A stretch of 64,000 nt of DNA from Actinomadura cremea. Lineage in GTDB: Bacteria; Actinomycetota; Actinomycetes; Streptosporangiales; Streptosporangiaceae. Made by a program: the position numbers and the translations under genes. The notes beneath the pieces were generated by a model. It ran no database searches, had not been told where the DNA came from, and saw nothing but the letters and a program-made list of their open reading frames with translations. This document shows, one piece after another, positions 15,757 through 25,233 of the stretch (positions are counted from its first letter, which is position 1; each line of letters starts with the position of its first letter). The DNA is taken from the NCBI RefSeq assembly GCF_014648495.1, contig NZ_BMRF01000012.1, positions 151,730 to 215,729 of the forward strand. Reading direction: 5' to 3'.

Positions 15757-16437
15757 TCAGTCACGAGCGCCTTCCCCAACGGTTCCGACACCATGCCGGA
15801 CAGCGTAAAGTGCGGCCTGCGTCCGATCCTGGACTCCCAGTTTCATGAGCAGATTACTGACGTGCGTCTTGACCGTCTTCTCCGAGACCACGAGAGCGCG
15901 GGCGATCTCCCTGTTGGACCTTCCCCGCGCGATGTGCACGAGCACCTCCCGTTCCCGATCGGTCAGCGCGGCCAGGCCGCGGTCGTCCCCGGACGCCGGC
16001 TCGGCCAGCATCGCCTCGGCGGCGTCGGGCGCGAACAGGACGTGCCCGTCGTGCACCGCCCGGATCGCCTGGACGAGCGCCTGCGGGTCGACGTCCTTGT
16101 AGAGGTACCCGGCGGCGCCCGCCTGTACTGCGGGCAGCACGTGCCCGCGCTCCGTGACGCTCGTCAGGATCAGGACCCGTGCGGAGACCCCGCGTGCCCG
16201 CAGCTCCGCCAGCGCGGTCAGCCCGTCGGCGCCCGGCATCTTGAGGTCCATCAGCACGATATCGGGCTCGGCGGATTCGGCCAGTGACACGGCCGACGCG
16301 CCGTCCGCGGCCTCGCCGACGACCTCGATGTCGTCCTGGATGCCGAGGAACGTGCGCAGCCCCTGCCGGACGACCGGGTGGTCGTCGGCGATCAGCACCC
16401 TGATCGGCCCCCGCCCCGTTCCCCTCGCAGGAGTCAC
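15757..16437 (-). CDS. NarL/LuxR-type response regulator
   Basis: The 226-residue product has a receiver domain (about 12-130) with phosphoacceptor Asp in IVLMDLKMP, acidic pair ADDH and switch Lys in YLYKDV. A LuxR-type helix-turn-helix (about 155-215) carries LTDREREVLVHIARGRSNRE and VKTHVSNLLMKLG. GTG 16437 overlaps the kinase stop by 4 nt, so translation is coupled. It should be phosphorylated by the upstream GAF kinase and act as a DNA-binding activator. Its regulon is unknown. Confidence 0.93.
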   Translation of the reverse strand: MTPARGTGRGPIRVLIADDHPVVRQGLRTFLGIQDDIEVVGEAADGASAVSLAESAEPDIVLMDLKMPGADGLTALAELRARGVSARVLILTSVTERGHVLPAVQAGAAGYLYKDVDPQALVQAIRAVHDGHVLFAPDAAEAMLAEPASGDDRGLAALTDREREVLVHIARGRSNREIARALVVSEKTVKTHVSNLLMKLGVQDRTQAALYAVRHGVGTVGEGARD

Positions 16438-17570
16438 AGCGGCACCTCCAGCCGGACGGTCGTGCCCGCACCGGGCGCCGAGGCGACGTCGAGCCGCCCG
16501 CCGATCGACACCGCCCGCTCCTGCATGGACGCGAGCCCGAGCCCGTTCTGCGCATCGTCGCACGGGTCGAAGCCCGAACCGTCGTCGGACACCTCCAGCA
16601 CCGCTCGTCCGGCCTCTGTACCCAGACGAACGTTCACTGCGCGCGCGCCCGCGTGCCTGAGGGCGTTGTAGAGCGCCTCCTGGGTGATGCGGAAGGCCAC
16701 CGCCTCGTGCTCCTCCGGCAGGACGATCGCCTCGTCGCCGCTGAACCGGACGGACGTCTCGTGCGCCCGGTCGAGCACCGCGGCGTGCTTGCGCAGCGAC
16801 GGGACGAGCCCGTCGGCGAGGTCGGCCGGACGCAGCTCGTTGATCACCGCGCGGAGTTCGGCGAGCGCCTCCGCCGCGAGCCGCTCCACCTGCTCCAGCT
16901 CCCGGACGGTGCGCGCCGCGTCCCGCTCGGCCAGCGCGGCCGCCGTGCGGGCCGTCAGCCGCAGCGAGAACAGCTTCTGCGCGACCGCGTCGTGCAGCTC
17001 GCGGGCGAGCCGGTTGCGCTCGGCGACGACCGTCAGCTCCCGGTTGTGCTCGTACAGCCGGGCGTTGGTCATCGCGATCGCGGCGTGCGCGGCGAACAGC
17101 TCGAGGAGCTCCTCGTCCTCCGCGGTGAAGCCGCCGGGCCGCCGCTTGTTGGCGAGGAAGACGATGCCGAGCACGTCGGCCCCGTCGCGGATCGGGACGC
17201 CGAGGAAGTCCTTCAGCACGGGGTGCGCGTGCGGCCAGCCCTCGAACTCGGGCTCGCGGCGGATGTCGGCGAGCCGCTTCGGCGCGTCGTCGCGCAGCAT
17301 CGCCGCGAGCATGCCGTGCTGGCGGGGCAGCGGCCCGATGCGCTCCCAGTCGTCGTCGGAGACGCCCTCGACGACGAACTCGGCGAACGAACCCTCGTCG
17401 CCCGGCACCCCGAGCGCCGCGTAGCGCGCGTCCAGGAGCTGCGCCGCCGCCCGGACGATCACCTGGAGCACCTCGTGGACCGACAGGTGCCGGGTGACCG
17501 CGAGCACGGCGGAACTGACGGCGCGCAGGGTCGCACCCTGCTCGCCGCGGCGCCCGTCCTCGTCGTGCAT
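16434..17570 (-). CDS. GAF-domain sensor histidine kinase (HisKA_3)
   Basis: The 378-residue product has a GAF domain (about 25-165), a HisKA_3 dimerisation domain whose phosphoacceptor His lies in RELHDAVAQKLF, and a GHKL ATPase domain with ITQEALYNALRHA (N box), VSDDGSGFD (G1) and NGLGLASMQERA (G2). No membrane helix is seen, so it senses a cytosolic signal, perhaps redox or a small ligand. ATG 17570 is preceded by GAGGGCGGG; the frame is open further upstream to 17648 without a ribosome site. Stop overlaps the regulator start by 4 nt. Confidence 0.92.
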   Translation of the reverse strand: MHDEDGRRGEQGATLRAVSSAVLAVTRHLSVHEVLQVIVRAAAQLLDARYAALGVPGDEGSFAEFVVEGVSDDDWERIGPLPRQHGMLAAMLRDDAPKRLADIRREPEFEGWPHAHPVLKDFLGVPIRDGADVLGIVFLANKRRPGGFTAEDEELLELFAAHAAIAMTNARLYEHNRELTVVAERNRLARELHDAVAQKLFSLRLTARTAAALAERDAARTVRELEQVERLAAEALAELRAVINELRPADLADGLVPSLRKHAAVLDRAHETSVRFSGDEAIVLPEEHEAVAFRITQEALYNALRHAGARAVNVRLGTEAGRAVLEVSDDGSGFDPCDDAQNGLGLASMQERAVSIGGRLDVASAPGAGTTVRLEVPL

Positions 17571-17796
17571 CCCGCCCTCTCGTCCGGCCCCGTCCCCGGG
17601 CGCGGAACGGCTCGCCCGCCGCCCGCCTGACAAGCACCGTACTCGCACGCACGGTCATCGCGAATCAGCCGCCGGAAGGAGGTGCGGCCGTGTCCGGACG
17701 CCCGCGCCCGCGGCGGGTCCCGGGACGGGGGTCCTACGACCATGTGCCGACCCGGGTCCGGGCCCGCGCCCGATGCCCCTGACGTGCGCCGATCCC

Positions 17797-17802
17797 TACC
17801 GT
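17797..17802 (+). promoter_or_regulatory. -10 element of the leaderless SDR-MFS-queA transcript
   Basis: TACCGT lies 6 nt before ATG 17809. No Shine-Dalgarno sequence with good spacing is present apart from GAGG overlapping the expected start of transcription. Confidence 0.45.
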
Positions 17803-17808
17803 CGAGGC

Positions 17809-18495
17809 ATGAAGACCGCACTGATCACCGGAGCCTCCCGGGGGCTCGGCCGGGCCCTCGCCCGCGAACTCGCCCGGGACGGCTGGAGCCTCGTGGTCGA
17901 CGCGCGGGACGGGGACGCGCTGCGAACCGCGGCGGCGGAGTTCGGCGCCGCCACCGCGATCGCGGGCGACATCGCCGACCCCGCCCACCGCGCCGACCTC
18001 GCCCGCGCCGTGCCGGACGGGCTCGACCTGCTCGTCAACAACGCGTCCACCCTCGGCACGACGCCGCTGCCCCGGCTCGCCGACCAGCCGATCGCCGACC
18101 TCGCGGACGCCTACGCCGTGAACGTCCTCGCCCCGCTCGCGCTGACCCAGGCGGTGCTGCCCGCCCTGCGGGCGCGGCGCGGCGCGATCCTGAACATCAC
18201 CTCCGACGCCGCCGTCGAGAACTACCCGACGTGGGGCGGCTACGGGTCGTCCAAGGCCGCGCTGGAGCAGCTGTCGAACGTCCTGGCGGCGGAGGAGCCC
18301 GACCTGGCCGTGTGGTGGGCCGACCCGGGCGAGATGCGCACCGGGATGCTGCGCGCCGCCGGGGAGGACGCCGACGCCGCCCCGCCGCCCGAGGAGGCCG
18401 CCGCCGCACTGCGCCGCCTCGTCGCCGACCGCCCGCCCAGCGGCCGGCACCGCGCCGCCGACCTGCGCACCGACGGCGCGGCGGGTGCGCGATGA
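17809..18495 (+). CDS. Short-chain dehydrogenase/reductase
   Basis: The 228-residue product is a classical SDR. The NAD(P)-binding motif TGASRGLG is at residues 7-14, NNAS is near residue 80, and the catalytic Ser and YxxxK are present as ITSDA and YGSSK. It lacks the long substrate-binding loop seen in larger SDRs. Its stop overlaps the MFS start (ATGA), so it is the first gene of a coupled three-gene operon with an MFS transporter and queA. Substrate unknown. Confidence 0.88.
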   Translation: MKTALITGASRGLGRALARELARDGWSLVVDARDGDALRTAAAEFGAATAIAGDIADPAHRADLARAVPDGLDLLVNNASTLGTTPLPRLADQPIADLADAYAVNVLAPLALTQAVLPALRARRGAILNITSDAAVENYPTWGGYGSSKAALEQLSNVLAAEEPDLAVWWADPGEMRTGMLRAAGEDADAAPPPEEAAAALRRLVADRPPSGRHRAADLRTDGAAGAR

Positions 18496-19859
18496 CGACC
18501 GCCCTGACGGACGACGCGGCCAGGGCGCGGGACGAACCGCGCGTGCTCGGGCCCGGCTACCGGGGGCCCACGTTCGGGATCGTGTTCGTCGTCGTCCTGC
18601 TGGCGTTCGAGGCCATGGCCGTCGGGACCGTCATGCCCGTCGTCGCCGCCGATCTGGACGGCCTCGCCCTGTACGCGTGGGGGTTCAGCGCCACGCTGAT
18701 CGCCGGCCTGCTGTCCACGGTCCTCGCGGGCGGCTGGATCGACCGGTCCGGCCCGATGCGCCCGTTCCTGATCGGACTCGGGACGTTCGTCGCGGGACTC
18801 GCCGTCGCGGGCGTCGCGACCACGATGTGGCAGTTCGTCATCGGACGCGCCGTCCAGGGCATCGGCACCGGACTGGCGATGGTCGCGATGTACGTCGTGG
18901 TCGCCCGCATCTATCCCGAGTCGCTGCGGCCCCGGGTGTTCGCGGCGGAGTCGGCCGCGTGGGTGCTGCCCTCGCTGATCGGCCCCGCCGTCGGCGGCGT
19001 CATCGCCGAGCACGCCGGCTGGCGCTGGGTGTTCCTCGGGCTCATCCCCCTGGTGATCCCGCCCACCCTGCTGCTGGTCCGCGCGCTGCGCGGCACCGCG
19101 CCGCCCGAGGCCGCCCCCCGGACGTCCGCGGGCGGCCGGGCCGTCGCGGCCGTCGCCGTGTCCCTCGGCGCCGCCGTCCTGCTCTACGGCCTCGAGGCGC
19201 CCGCCTGGATCGTCGTCCCGGCGATCGCCGCCGGCCTCGCCGGGCTCGTGTTCGGGCTGCCCCGCCTCCTGCCCGCCGGGACCTTCCGGTTCCGCCGGGG
19301 CCTGCCCAGCGTCGTCCTGACCCGCGGGCTGCTCTCCGGCGCGTTCATGGGCACCGACGTGTTCATCCCCCTCGCCCTCACCACCCTGCACGGATTCAGC
19401 CCCACCGAGGCCGGCATCGCCCTCACCGTGGCCGCCCTCGGCTGGTCCGCGGCGTCGCAGTACCAGGGACGCTCCCGGCGACCGCGCGCGTTCTTCGTGC
19501 GGCTCGGCGCCGCCTGCGTCACCGCGGGCATCGTCGCCGTGACCGTCGCGCTCCAGCTCACCGGCTGGGCCGCCGCCCCCGCCTGGCTGATCGGCGGCGC
19601 CGGGATGGGCTTCGCGGTCGGCAGCCTCAGCGTCCTCCTGCTGGACAACTCCAGCGAGGAGGAGCAGGGCGTCAACTCCTCCGCCCTCCAGATCGGCGAC
19701 ATGCTCGGCACCTCCCTCGTCGTGGGGATCGCCGGCGCGCTCGTCACCGCCTTCGGCCCCGGCCGCCTCGAACTCGGCCTCGCCGCCGCCGGAACCCTCC
19801 TCGCCGCCCTCGCCGCCCTCGGCATCGTCGCCGCACTCCGACTGGAGGCCCGCGCATGA
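18492..19859 (+). CDS. MFS transporter
   Basis: The 455-residue product has about 12-14 hydrophobic helices starting near residue 25. It shows the drug-exporter-type motif GWIDRSGPMRPFLIG between helices 2 and 3, and a QGIGTGLAMVAMYVVVARIY stretch in helices 4-5. A proton-driven exporter is likely, with substrate unknown. The ATG overlaps the SDR stop, and its own stop overlaps the queA start, both as ATGA. The intimate coupling with queA is unexplained. Confidence 0.88.
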   Translation: MTTALTDDAARARDEPRVLGPGYRGPTFGIVFVVVLLAFEAMAVGTVMPVVAADLDGLALYAWGFSATLIAGLLSTVLAGGWIDRSGPMRPFLIGLGTFVAGLAVAGVATTMWQFVIGRAVQGIGTGLAMVAMYVVVARIYPESLRPRVFAAESAAWVLPSLIGPAVGGVIAEHAGWRWVFLGLIPLVIPPTLLLVRALRGTAPPEAAPRTSAGGRAVAAVAVSLGAAVLLYGLEAPAWIVVPAIAAGLAGLVFGLPRLLPAGTFRFRRGLPSVVLTRGLLSGAFMGTDVFIPLALTTLHGFSPTEAGIALTVAALGWSAASQYQGRSRRPRAFFVRLGAACVTAGIVAVTVALQLTGWAAAPAWLIGGAGMGFAVGSLSVLLLDNSSEEEQGVNSSALQIGDMLGTSLVVGIAGALVTAFGPGRLELGLAAAGTLLAALAALGIVAALRLEARA

Positions 19860-20872
19860 CCCTCGACTTCGCCCTGCCCCCCGACCTCGAAGCCCACGAA
19901 CCCCCCGAGGCCCGCGGCCGCGCCCGCGACGACGTCCGCCTCATCGTCGGCCGCCGCACCACCGGCACCGTCTCGCACCACCGCTTCCGCGACCTGCCCG
20001 ACCTCCTGCGCCCCGGCGACCTCCTCGTCGTCAACACCTCCGCGACGCTGCCCGCCGCCGTCCGCCTCGACCGCATCGGCGTCCACTTCTCGACCCCCGT
20101 CGCGGACGCCGGCGACCGGCTCTGGCTCGTCGAGCTGCGCCGCCTCACCGGCAAGACCACCCGCCCCTACGCCGGCGGCCGCCCCGGCGAGTGGATCCCC
20201 ATGCCCGGCGGAGCCACCCTCACCCTCGTCGACCGGCGCACCGAACGCCTCTGGCGAGCCCGGCTCAGCACCGACGTCGTCCCGTACCTGCGCCGCCACG
20301 GCGTCCCCATCCGGTACGGGTACGTCCCCCGCGACTGGCCCACGGCCGCCTACCAGACCGTGTTCGCGCACGACCGCGCGTCCGGCGGCGCCGAGATGCC
20401 GAGCGCCGCCCGCCCGTTCACGCCCGAACTCGTCACGCGCCTGGTGTCCCGAGGCGTCCTCGTCGCCCCGATCACCCTGCACACCGGCGTCGCGTCCCCC
20501 GAGGCCCACGAGCCGCCGTACGCCGAACGGTACGACGTGCCCGCCCCGACCGCCGCGCTCGTCCGGCACGTCCGCGCCGAGGGCGGCCGGGTGATCGCGG
20601 TCGGCACCACCGCCGTCCGCGCCCTCGAGACCGCCGCGACCGCCGGACGCGTCGAGGCGTCCACAGGATGGACCGACCACGTCGTCACGCCCGAGCTCGG
20701 CGTCCGCGCCGTCGACGGACTCCTCACCGGCCTGCACGAGCCGCGCTCGTCCCACCTGATGATGCTCACCGCCGTCGCAGGTCACGACCTCCTCACGACC
20801 GTCTACCGCGCCGCCCTCGACGAGCGGTACCGGTGGCACGAATTCGGCGACGTCAACCTGCTGATTCCCTGA
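19856..20872 (+). CDS. queA: S-adenosylmethionine:tRNA ribosyltransferase-isomerase (QueA-like)
   Basis: The 338-residue product matches the QueA family over its length. The motif LLVVNTSATLPAAVRL is near residue 55, and HTGVASPEAHEPPYAERYDV and AVGTTAVRALE match conserved family segments. QueA transfers ribose from S-adenosylmethionine to preQ1 in tRNA during queuosine synthesis. No other queuosine gene is in the window, and actinobacterial QueA-like proteins are often found without the pathway, so the true substrate may differ. It is translationally coupled to the MFS gene. Confidence 0.85.
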   Translation: MTLDFALPPDLEAHEPPEARGRARDDVRLIVGRRTTGTVSHHRFRDLPDLLRPGDLLVVNTSATLPAAVRLDRIGVHFSTPVADAGDRLWLVELRRLTGKTTRPYAGGRPGEWIPMPGGATLTLVDRRTERLWRARLSTDVVPYLRRHGVPIRYGYVPRDWPTAAYQTVFAHDRASGGAEMPSAARPFTPELVTRLVSRGVLVAPITLHTGVASPEAHEPPYAERYDVPAPTAALVRHVRAEGGRVIAVGTTAVRALETAATAGRVEASTGWTDHVVTPELGVRAVDGLLTGLHEPRSSHLMMLTAVAGHDLLTTVYRAALDERYRWHEFGDVNLLIP

Positions 20873-20938
20873 CGCCGTCTCGCATGGCGGACGTCACACG
20901 CGGCCGCGGCGCCGCGAGCCGGTAGCGTGGACCCCAGC

Positions 20939-22141
20939 ATGGACGAGCCAGCCGAGCGCACGCTGCTCATCACACTCACCGGACGCGACCGCCCCGGCGT
21001 GACGTCACGCCTGTTCCGGACGCTCTCCGACTTCCCGATCACCGTCGTCGACGTCGAACAGGTCGTGATCCGCGGCCGGCTCGTCCTCGGCGTCCTGGTC
21101 GCCTACTCCGCCGACGCCGACATCGGCAGCGTGTGGAACGCCGCCGAACGCGTCGCGAACGACCTCGACATGGAGGTCGAGCTCTCCACCGGCCGCGACG
21201 CGCGGACGCCGAAGCGGCGCGGACGGCTGCACGTCACCGTCCTCGGCGAGCCCCTCACCCCCGCCGCGATGGCCGGGATCGCGGGCCGCATCTCCGCGCA
21301 CGGCGCCAACATCGACCGCATGGAACGCCTCGCCGGCGACCCCGTCACCTGCATCGAGATGGACGTCTCCGGCGCCGACCCCGACGCCCTGCGGGCCGGC
21401 CTCGCCGCCGAGGCCGCCGAGCGCCAGGTCGACGTCGCCGTCCAGCCCGGCGGCCTGTCCCGGCGCGCCAAGCGGCTCATCGTCATGGACGTCGACTCCA
21501 CCCTCATCCAGGGCGAGGTCATCGAGCTGCTCGCCGAGCACGCCGGCTGCCTCGCCGAGGTCGCCAAGGTCACCGAGGCCGCCATGCGCGGCGAACTCGA
21601 CTTCGAGGGCTCCCTGCGCGAACGCGTCGCGCTCCTCGCCGGACTCGACGCCGCCGCCATCGACGAGGTCCGCGACCGGCTGAAGCTCGCCGCCGGGGCC
21701 CGCACCATGGTCCGCACCCTCAAGCGCCTCGACTACAAGTTCGCGATCGTCAGCGGCGGCTTCACCCAGGTCACCGACGCCCTCGTCGACGACCTCGGCA
21801 TCGACTACTCCGCCGCCAACACCCTCGAGATCGAGAACGGCAAGCTCACCGGCCGCGTCGTCGGCCAGGTCATCGACCGTCCCGGCAAGGCCGCCGCCCT
21901 CGAGCGGTTCGCCCGCGAGGCGGGCGTCCCCATCGCCCAGACCGTCGCGATCGGCGACGGCGCCAACGACCTCGACATGCTGCAGGCCGCCGGGCTCGGC
22001 ATCGCCTACAACGCCAAGCCGGTCGTCCGCGAGGCCGCCGACACGGCCGTCAACGTGCCCTACCTCGACACGATCGTCTTCCTCCTCGGCATCTCCCGCG
22101 AAGAGGTGGAGGCCGCCGACGCGGCCGACGCGCTGCGCTAG
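20939..22141 (+). CDS. serB: Phosphoserine phosphatase with N-terminal ACT domains
   Basis: The 400-residue product has two ACT-type domains (about 5-80 and 90-160) followed by a HAD phosphatase domain. The catalytic DxDST motif is in VMDVDSTLIQGE near residue 185, motif II is in IVSGGFTQVTD, and the late Asp pair is in GDGANDLDML. It catalyses the last step of serine synthesis, and the ACT domains suggest feedback by an amino acid. ATG 20939 is used; GTG 20927 in frame is an alternative. A TAGCGT element lies 10 nt upstream. Confidence 0.93.
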   Translation: MDEPAERTLLITLTGRDRPGVTSRLFRTLSDFPITVVDVEQVVIRGRLVLGVLVAYSADADIGSVWNAAERVANDLDMEVELSTGRDARTPKRRGRLHVTVLGEPLTPAAMAGIAGRISAHGANIDRMERLAGDPVTCIEMDVSGADPDALRAGLAAEAAERQVDVAVQPGGLSRRAKRLIVMDVDSTLIQGEVIELLAEHAGCLAEVAKVTEAAMRGELDFEGSLRERVALLAGLDAAAIDEVRDRLKLAAGARTMVRTLKRLDYKFAIVSGGFTQVTDALVDDLGIDYSAANTLEIENGKLTGRVVGQVIDRPGKAAALERFAREAGVPIAQTVAIGDGANDLDMLQAAGLGIAYNAKPVVREAADTAVNVPYLDTIVFLLGISREEVEAADAADALR

Positions 22142-22265
22142 CCGCGGCCGGGCACCCCTCCACCGGCCGCGCGGAATGAAATGCGGCGGTGCGGGAGTTC
22201 ACCGTTCGTACCGTTGATCACCAGGGTAGATCGGTGATGCGGTCAGTGATCTTGGAGGGGCAACG

Positions 22266-24509
22266 GTGTGGGAGCGTGCGCGCGAAGCGTACGCGCAGGC
22301 GGGCGGACGCGCGGCGCCGTGGTACGGCGTGGCCGCGGCGATCGCCGTCGCGGTGCCGCTGCTCGCGGGGGCGCTCACCGGGCACGCGGCGCAGGGGGCG
22401 ATGGTCGCGCTGGGCGCGTACCTGGTCGCCCTGCGGACGCCCGAGGGCCCGTACGGCGCGCGCGCCCGTGAGCTGGGTCTCGCCGTCGTCGTCGTGGCCG
22501 TCGGCTCGACGATCGGCGGCGCGCTGGCCGGGCACACGTGGCTCGCCGTCGCGGTCGTCCCGCCGCTGATCGCGCTCGGCGTCGCGGTGCCGCGGATCGG
22601 CCCGACCGCCGGGCTCGCCGTCCTGCTCGCCGCGATCCGGCCCCGGCAGCCCGACGTCGTCCTGGACGTGGGCCTGCTGGAGCTGATCGGCGGGGCGTTC
22701 ACGACCGCGCTGCTGCTCGCGCCCTGGCCCGCGCGGCGGCTCCGGCCGCTGAACACCGCGCTGAGCGACGCCGCCGACGCGGTGGCCGAGGCCCTCGACG
22801 CGGTCGCCGAGCACGTCGACGCGCCCGACCCCGCCCCGCTGGACGCCGTCGAGCTGACGAACCCGGACCTGCTGGCCGTCGCCCGGCTCCCCGACTGGGA
22901 GCAGCGGCGGCGGGCCGCGTCCGAGTCGCTCACCGCCGCGCGCGCCACGTTCGGCCTGTACCGGTCGGACCGGGGGCGCGAGGATCCGACGCGGCCGGAG
23001 CGGCTCATCGAGGCGCTGGCGCGCGTCCTGCACGAGACGGTGACGCTGCAGGCCGTCGTGGAGGCCGCCCGCAACTACCCGCCGGACCGCGAGTGGAAGA
23101 TGGAGGCGCAGACCGCGATCTCCGCGCTCGCGGCCCGGCTGCGGCTGCTGGCGGGCGCGATCGCGACGTCCGGGGAGGCGCCGCTCGGCGGCGAGGAGTC
23201 CGCCGCCGTCCGCCGGATGGGACGCGCCGCCGAGGGCGTCCGCCGGGCGGGCCTAGCGGGCGAGGAGGACCTCGTCGCGGTCGCGCTCATCGGGCAGGTG
23301 CGCCGGTCGATCGACCGCATCGCCGGCGAGGTCGCGTCCGCGCGGCGCATCACCGCGGGCGGGCTGCGGCTCGGGTTCGGGCCGCCCCGCATCCCCGAGG
23401 CGCACCCGCTGTCGGCGTGGGAGCGGATCCGCAAGGCCGTCGCCACCCGCTCCCCGCGCTTCCGGCAGGTGTCGCGCGTCCTCCTCACGGCCGTCCTGTC
23501 GATGGCGCTCGCCGCCGCGCTCGAACTGCCGCACGGCCACTGGATGACGCTGACCGCGATGCTCAGCCTGCGCGCCACCTACGGCGAGACGGTCGAGCGG
23601 CTCGTGCAGCGCGTCGGCGGGACGGCCGCCGGGTCGATCATCGCGGCGGTGCTGCTGGCGCTCGTCCCCGGCCAGTTCACCATCGCGCTGATCGTGCTGG
23701 CCTTCGCGTTCGCCGGGTTCGCGCTGCGCTCGGTCAACTTCGCGTACTGGGGCCTGTTCGGCACCCCCCTCGCGTTGATGCTGCTCGAGTTCTCCGTGCC
23801 GTCCGACTGGCGCACCGCCGGGGAGCGCGTCGTCCTCACCATCGCCGGGACCCTGCTCGCCTACCTCGCCGTCCGGCTGCTGTGGCCGGCCGGTCACCTG
23901 GAGCGGCTGCCCGTGCAGCTCGGCCGGCTCGCCGACACGCACGCCGCGCTCGTCCGGTCCACCGCGGACGTCCTCGCGGGGGAGCACGTGCGGCTGCCGC
24001 ACGACACGATCGTCGCCGCCGAGCGGGCCGCGGAGGCCGTCGCCGAGACCCGCGGCCGGCTGGAGCAGGAGCGGCTGCCCGACACCGAGCTGATCGCCCG
24101 GCTGCGCACCGCCGTCCGCGCGGCGCACCGTGTCCGCGACCACCTCATCGCGGTGTCGCGGATGTCGCGCGAGGAGGCCGTCGACACCGGGCCGATCCCC
24201 GAGATCCTCGACCGGATCGCCGACGAGCTGGAGGAGGCCGGGGCGGCGCTGGAGGACCCGCCGGACGAGCAGGAGGACACCGCGTCCGGCACCGAGCTCC
24301 GCCGGCAGCTCGCCGACCTCGACGACCACCTGTCCACGATCACCAAGCGGCGCCGCGCGGAGATCACCTCGGGCGTCGGACGGGACGAGTTCACGCCGCT
24401 GCGGCACGCGCTGCTGCAGGTGTCGGGCACCCGCTACGCGATCCGGTCGCTGCGCCGCGACGCCGGCCGGGTCATCGAGGCGTCGTTCGCGGCGGCGGGC
24501 CGCCGCTGA
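22266..24509 (+). CDS. FUSC-family (YccS/AaeB-like) transporter
   Basis: The 747-residue product has two hydrophobic blocks, about residues 15-165 and 395-540, each with several helices. Each block is followed by a long helical cytoplasmic segment rich in Arg, Glu and Ala. The second block contains MTLTAMLSLRATYGETVERLVQRVGGTAAGS, the FUSC signature region; only part is quoted elsewhere. The family includes aromatic acid exporters. GTG 22266 has GGAGGGG 8 nt upstream. It stands alone between serB and sixA, without the membrane-fusion partner used by AaeAB. Confidence 0.85.
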   Translation: MWERAREAYAQAGGRAAPWYGVAAAIAVAVPLLAGALTGHAAQGAMVALGAYLVALRTPEGPYGARARELGLAVVVVAVGSTIGGALAGHTWLAVAVVPPLIALGVAVPRIGPTAGLAVLLAAIRPRQPDVVLDVGLLELIGGAFTTALLLAPWPARRLRPLNTALSDAADAVAEALDAVAEHVDAPDPAPLDAVELTNPDLLAVARLPDWEQRRRAASESLTAARATFGLYRSDRGREDPTRPERLIEALARVLHETVTLQAVVEAARNYPPDREWKMEAQTAISALAARLRLLAGAIATSGEAPLGGEESAAVRRMGRAAEGVRRAGLAGEEDLVAVALIGQVRRSIDRIAGEVASARRITAGGLRLGFGPPRIPEAHPLSAWERIRKAVATRSPRFRQVSRVLLTAVLSMALAAALELPHGHWMTLTAMLSLRATYGETVERLVQRVGGTAAGSIIAAVLLALVPGQFTIALIVLAFAFAGFALRSVNFAYWGLFGTPLALMLLEFSVPSDWRTAGERVVLTIAGTLLAYLAVRLLWPAGHLERLPVQLGRLADTHAALVRSTADVLAGEHVRLPHDTIVAAERAAEAVAETRGRLEQERLPDTELIARLRTAVRAAHRVRDHLIAVSRMSREEAVDTGPIPEILDRIADELEEAGAALEDPPDEQEDTASGTELRRQLADLDDHLSTITKRRRAEITSGVGRDEFTPLRHALLQVSGTRYAIRSLRRDAGRVIEASFAAAGRR

Positions 24510-24533
24510 CGCCCGTCCGGCCGCCCGTCCGGC

Positions 24534-25004
24534 TCAGTCCTTCGGGGTGCGGGCCGTGACGAGCGCGCCCGCGCCGCGCCGGACGTCCGCCCAGCCGTCC
24601 GGGAGGTCGATGACGGCGAGCGCGCACGTCGGGAACTCGCGCGGCGCCTCGCCGGTGAGGTCGTGGACGAACGAGTGCACCGACGGGTTGTGCCCGACGA
24701 GCAGCACCGCGGGGACGTCCGCGGGCGCCTCCCGCACGAGGTCGAGCAGCGTGTCGGGGTCGTTGTCGTAGATCCGCGACTCGAACGAGGTCTCCACATC
24801 GTCGAACGCCAGCTTCTGCAGGGTCTCGCGTGTGCGCGCGGCCGTGGAGCAGAAGACGTACCCGGGGACGAGTCCGCGCGCGCGCAGCCAGTCGCCGGTC
24901 GCGGCGGCGTCGCGCCGTCCGCGATCGGCGAGCGTGCGGTCGATGTCGGCCTTGTCCAGCCCGGTCTCGGCCTTGGCGTGACGGAGCACGATCAGCGTCG
25001 GCAT
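24534..25004 (-). CDS. sixA: SixA-type phosphohistidine phosphatase
   Basis: The 156-residue product is a short histidine-phosphatase-superfamily member. The catalytic His is in LRHAKAE at residues 7-13, the second His in GHNPSVH near residue 106, and a conserved Arg in RTRETL near residue 57. SixA removes phosphate from phosphohistidine proteins such as HPt domains or NPr. A -10 element TAGGGT lies 7 nt before the ATG, so the transcript is probably leaderless. Confidence 0.85.
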   Translation of the reverse strand: MPTLIVLRHAKAETGLDKADIDRTLADRGRRDAAATGDWLRARGLVPGYVFCSTAARTRETLQKLAFDDVETSFESRIYDNDPDTLLDLVREAPADVPAVLLVGHNPSVHSFVHDLTGEAPREFPTCALAVIDLPDGWADVRRGAGALVTARTPKD

Positions 25005-25011
25005 GCCCGAA

Positions 25012-25017
25012 ACCCTA
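25012..25017 (-). promoter_or_regulatory. -10 element of the leaderless sixA transcript
   Basis: TAGGGT on the minus strand ends 7 nt before the sixA ATG. It lies in the 19-nt gap before the next gene. Confidence 0.45.
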
Positions 25018-25023
25018 CGACGC

Positions 25024-25137
25024 TCAGGGGGCCACGAGCGCGGCGAGCCCCCACAGCACGGCCATGATCCCGAGCATCCCGGCGAGCACAAGGGCGAACC
25101 CCTTGGGCCCTGACATCGTCGACTTGCCGCCGGCCAC
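25024..25137 (-). CDS. Small single-span membrane protein
   Basis: The 37-residue product starts at GTG 25137, which has GGGAGG 4 nt upstream. It has a basic N-terminus and one hydrophobic helix (KGFALVLAGMLGIMAVLWGL) with a short LVAP end. An internal ATG at 25116 would give 30 residues but has no ribosome site. It lies between sixA and hppA. The neat ribosome site and membrane pattern argue for a real gene. Function unknown. Confidence 0.55.
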   Translation of the reverse strand: MAGGKSTMSGPKGFALVLAGMLGIMAVLWGLAALVAP

Positions 25138-25233
25138 CACGCCTCCCGGTCCTCGTGCGCGCCCGGACCGCCGGGCCGCATCCACGTACAGCGTACGACC
25201 GCTTCCCCGTGCTCCCGACACCACCCGTGCGGA

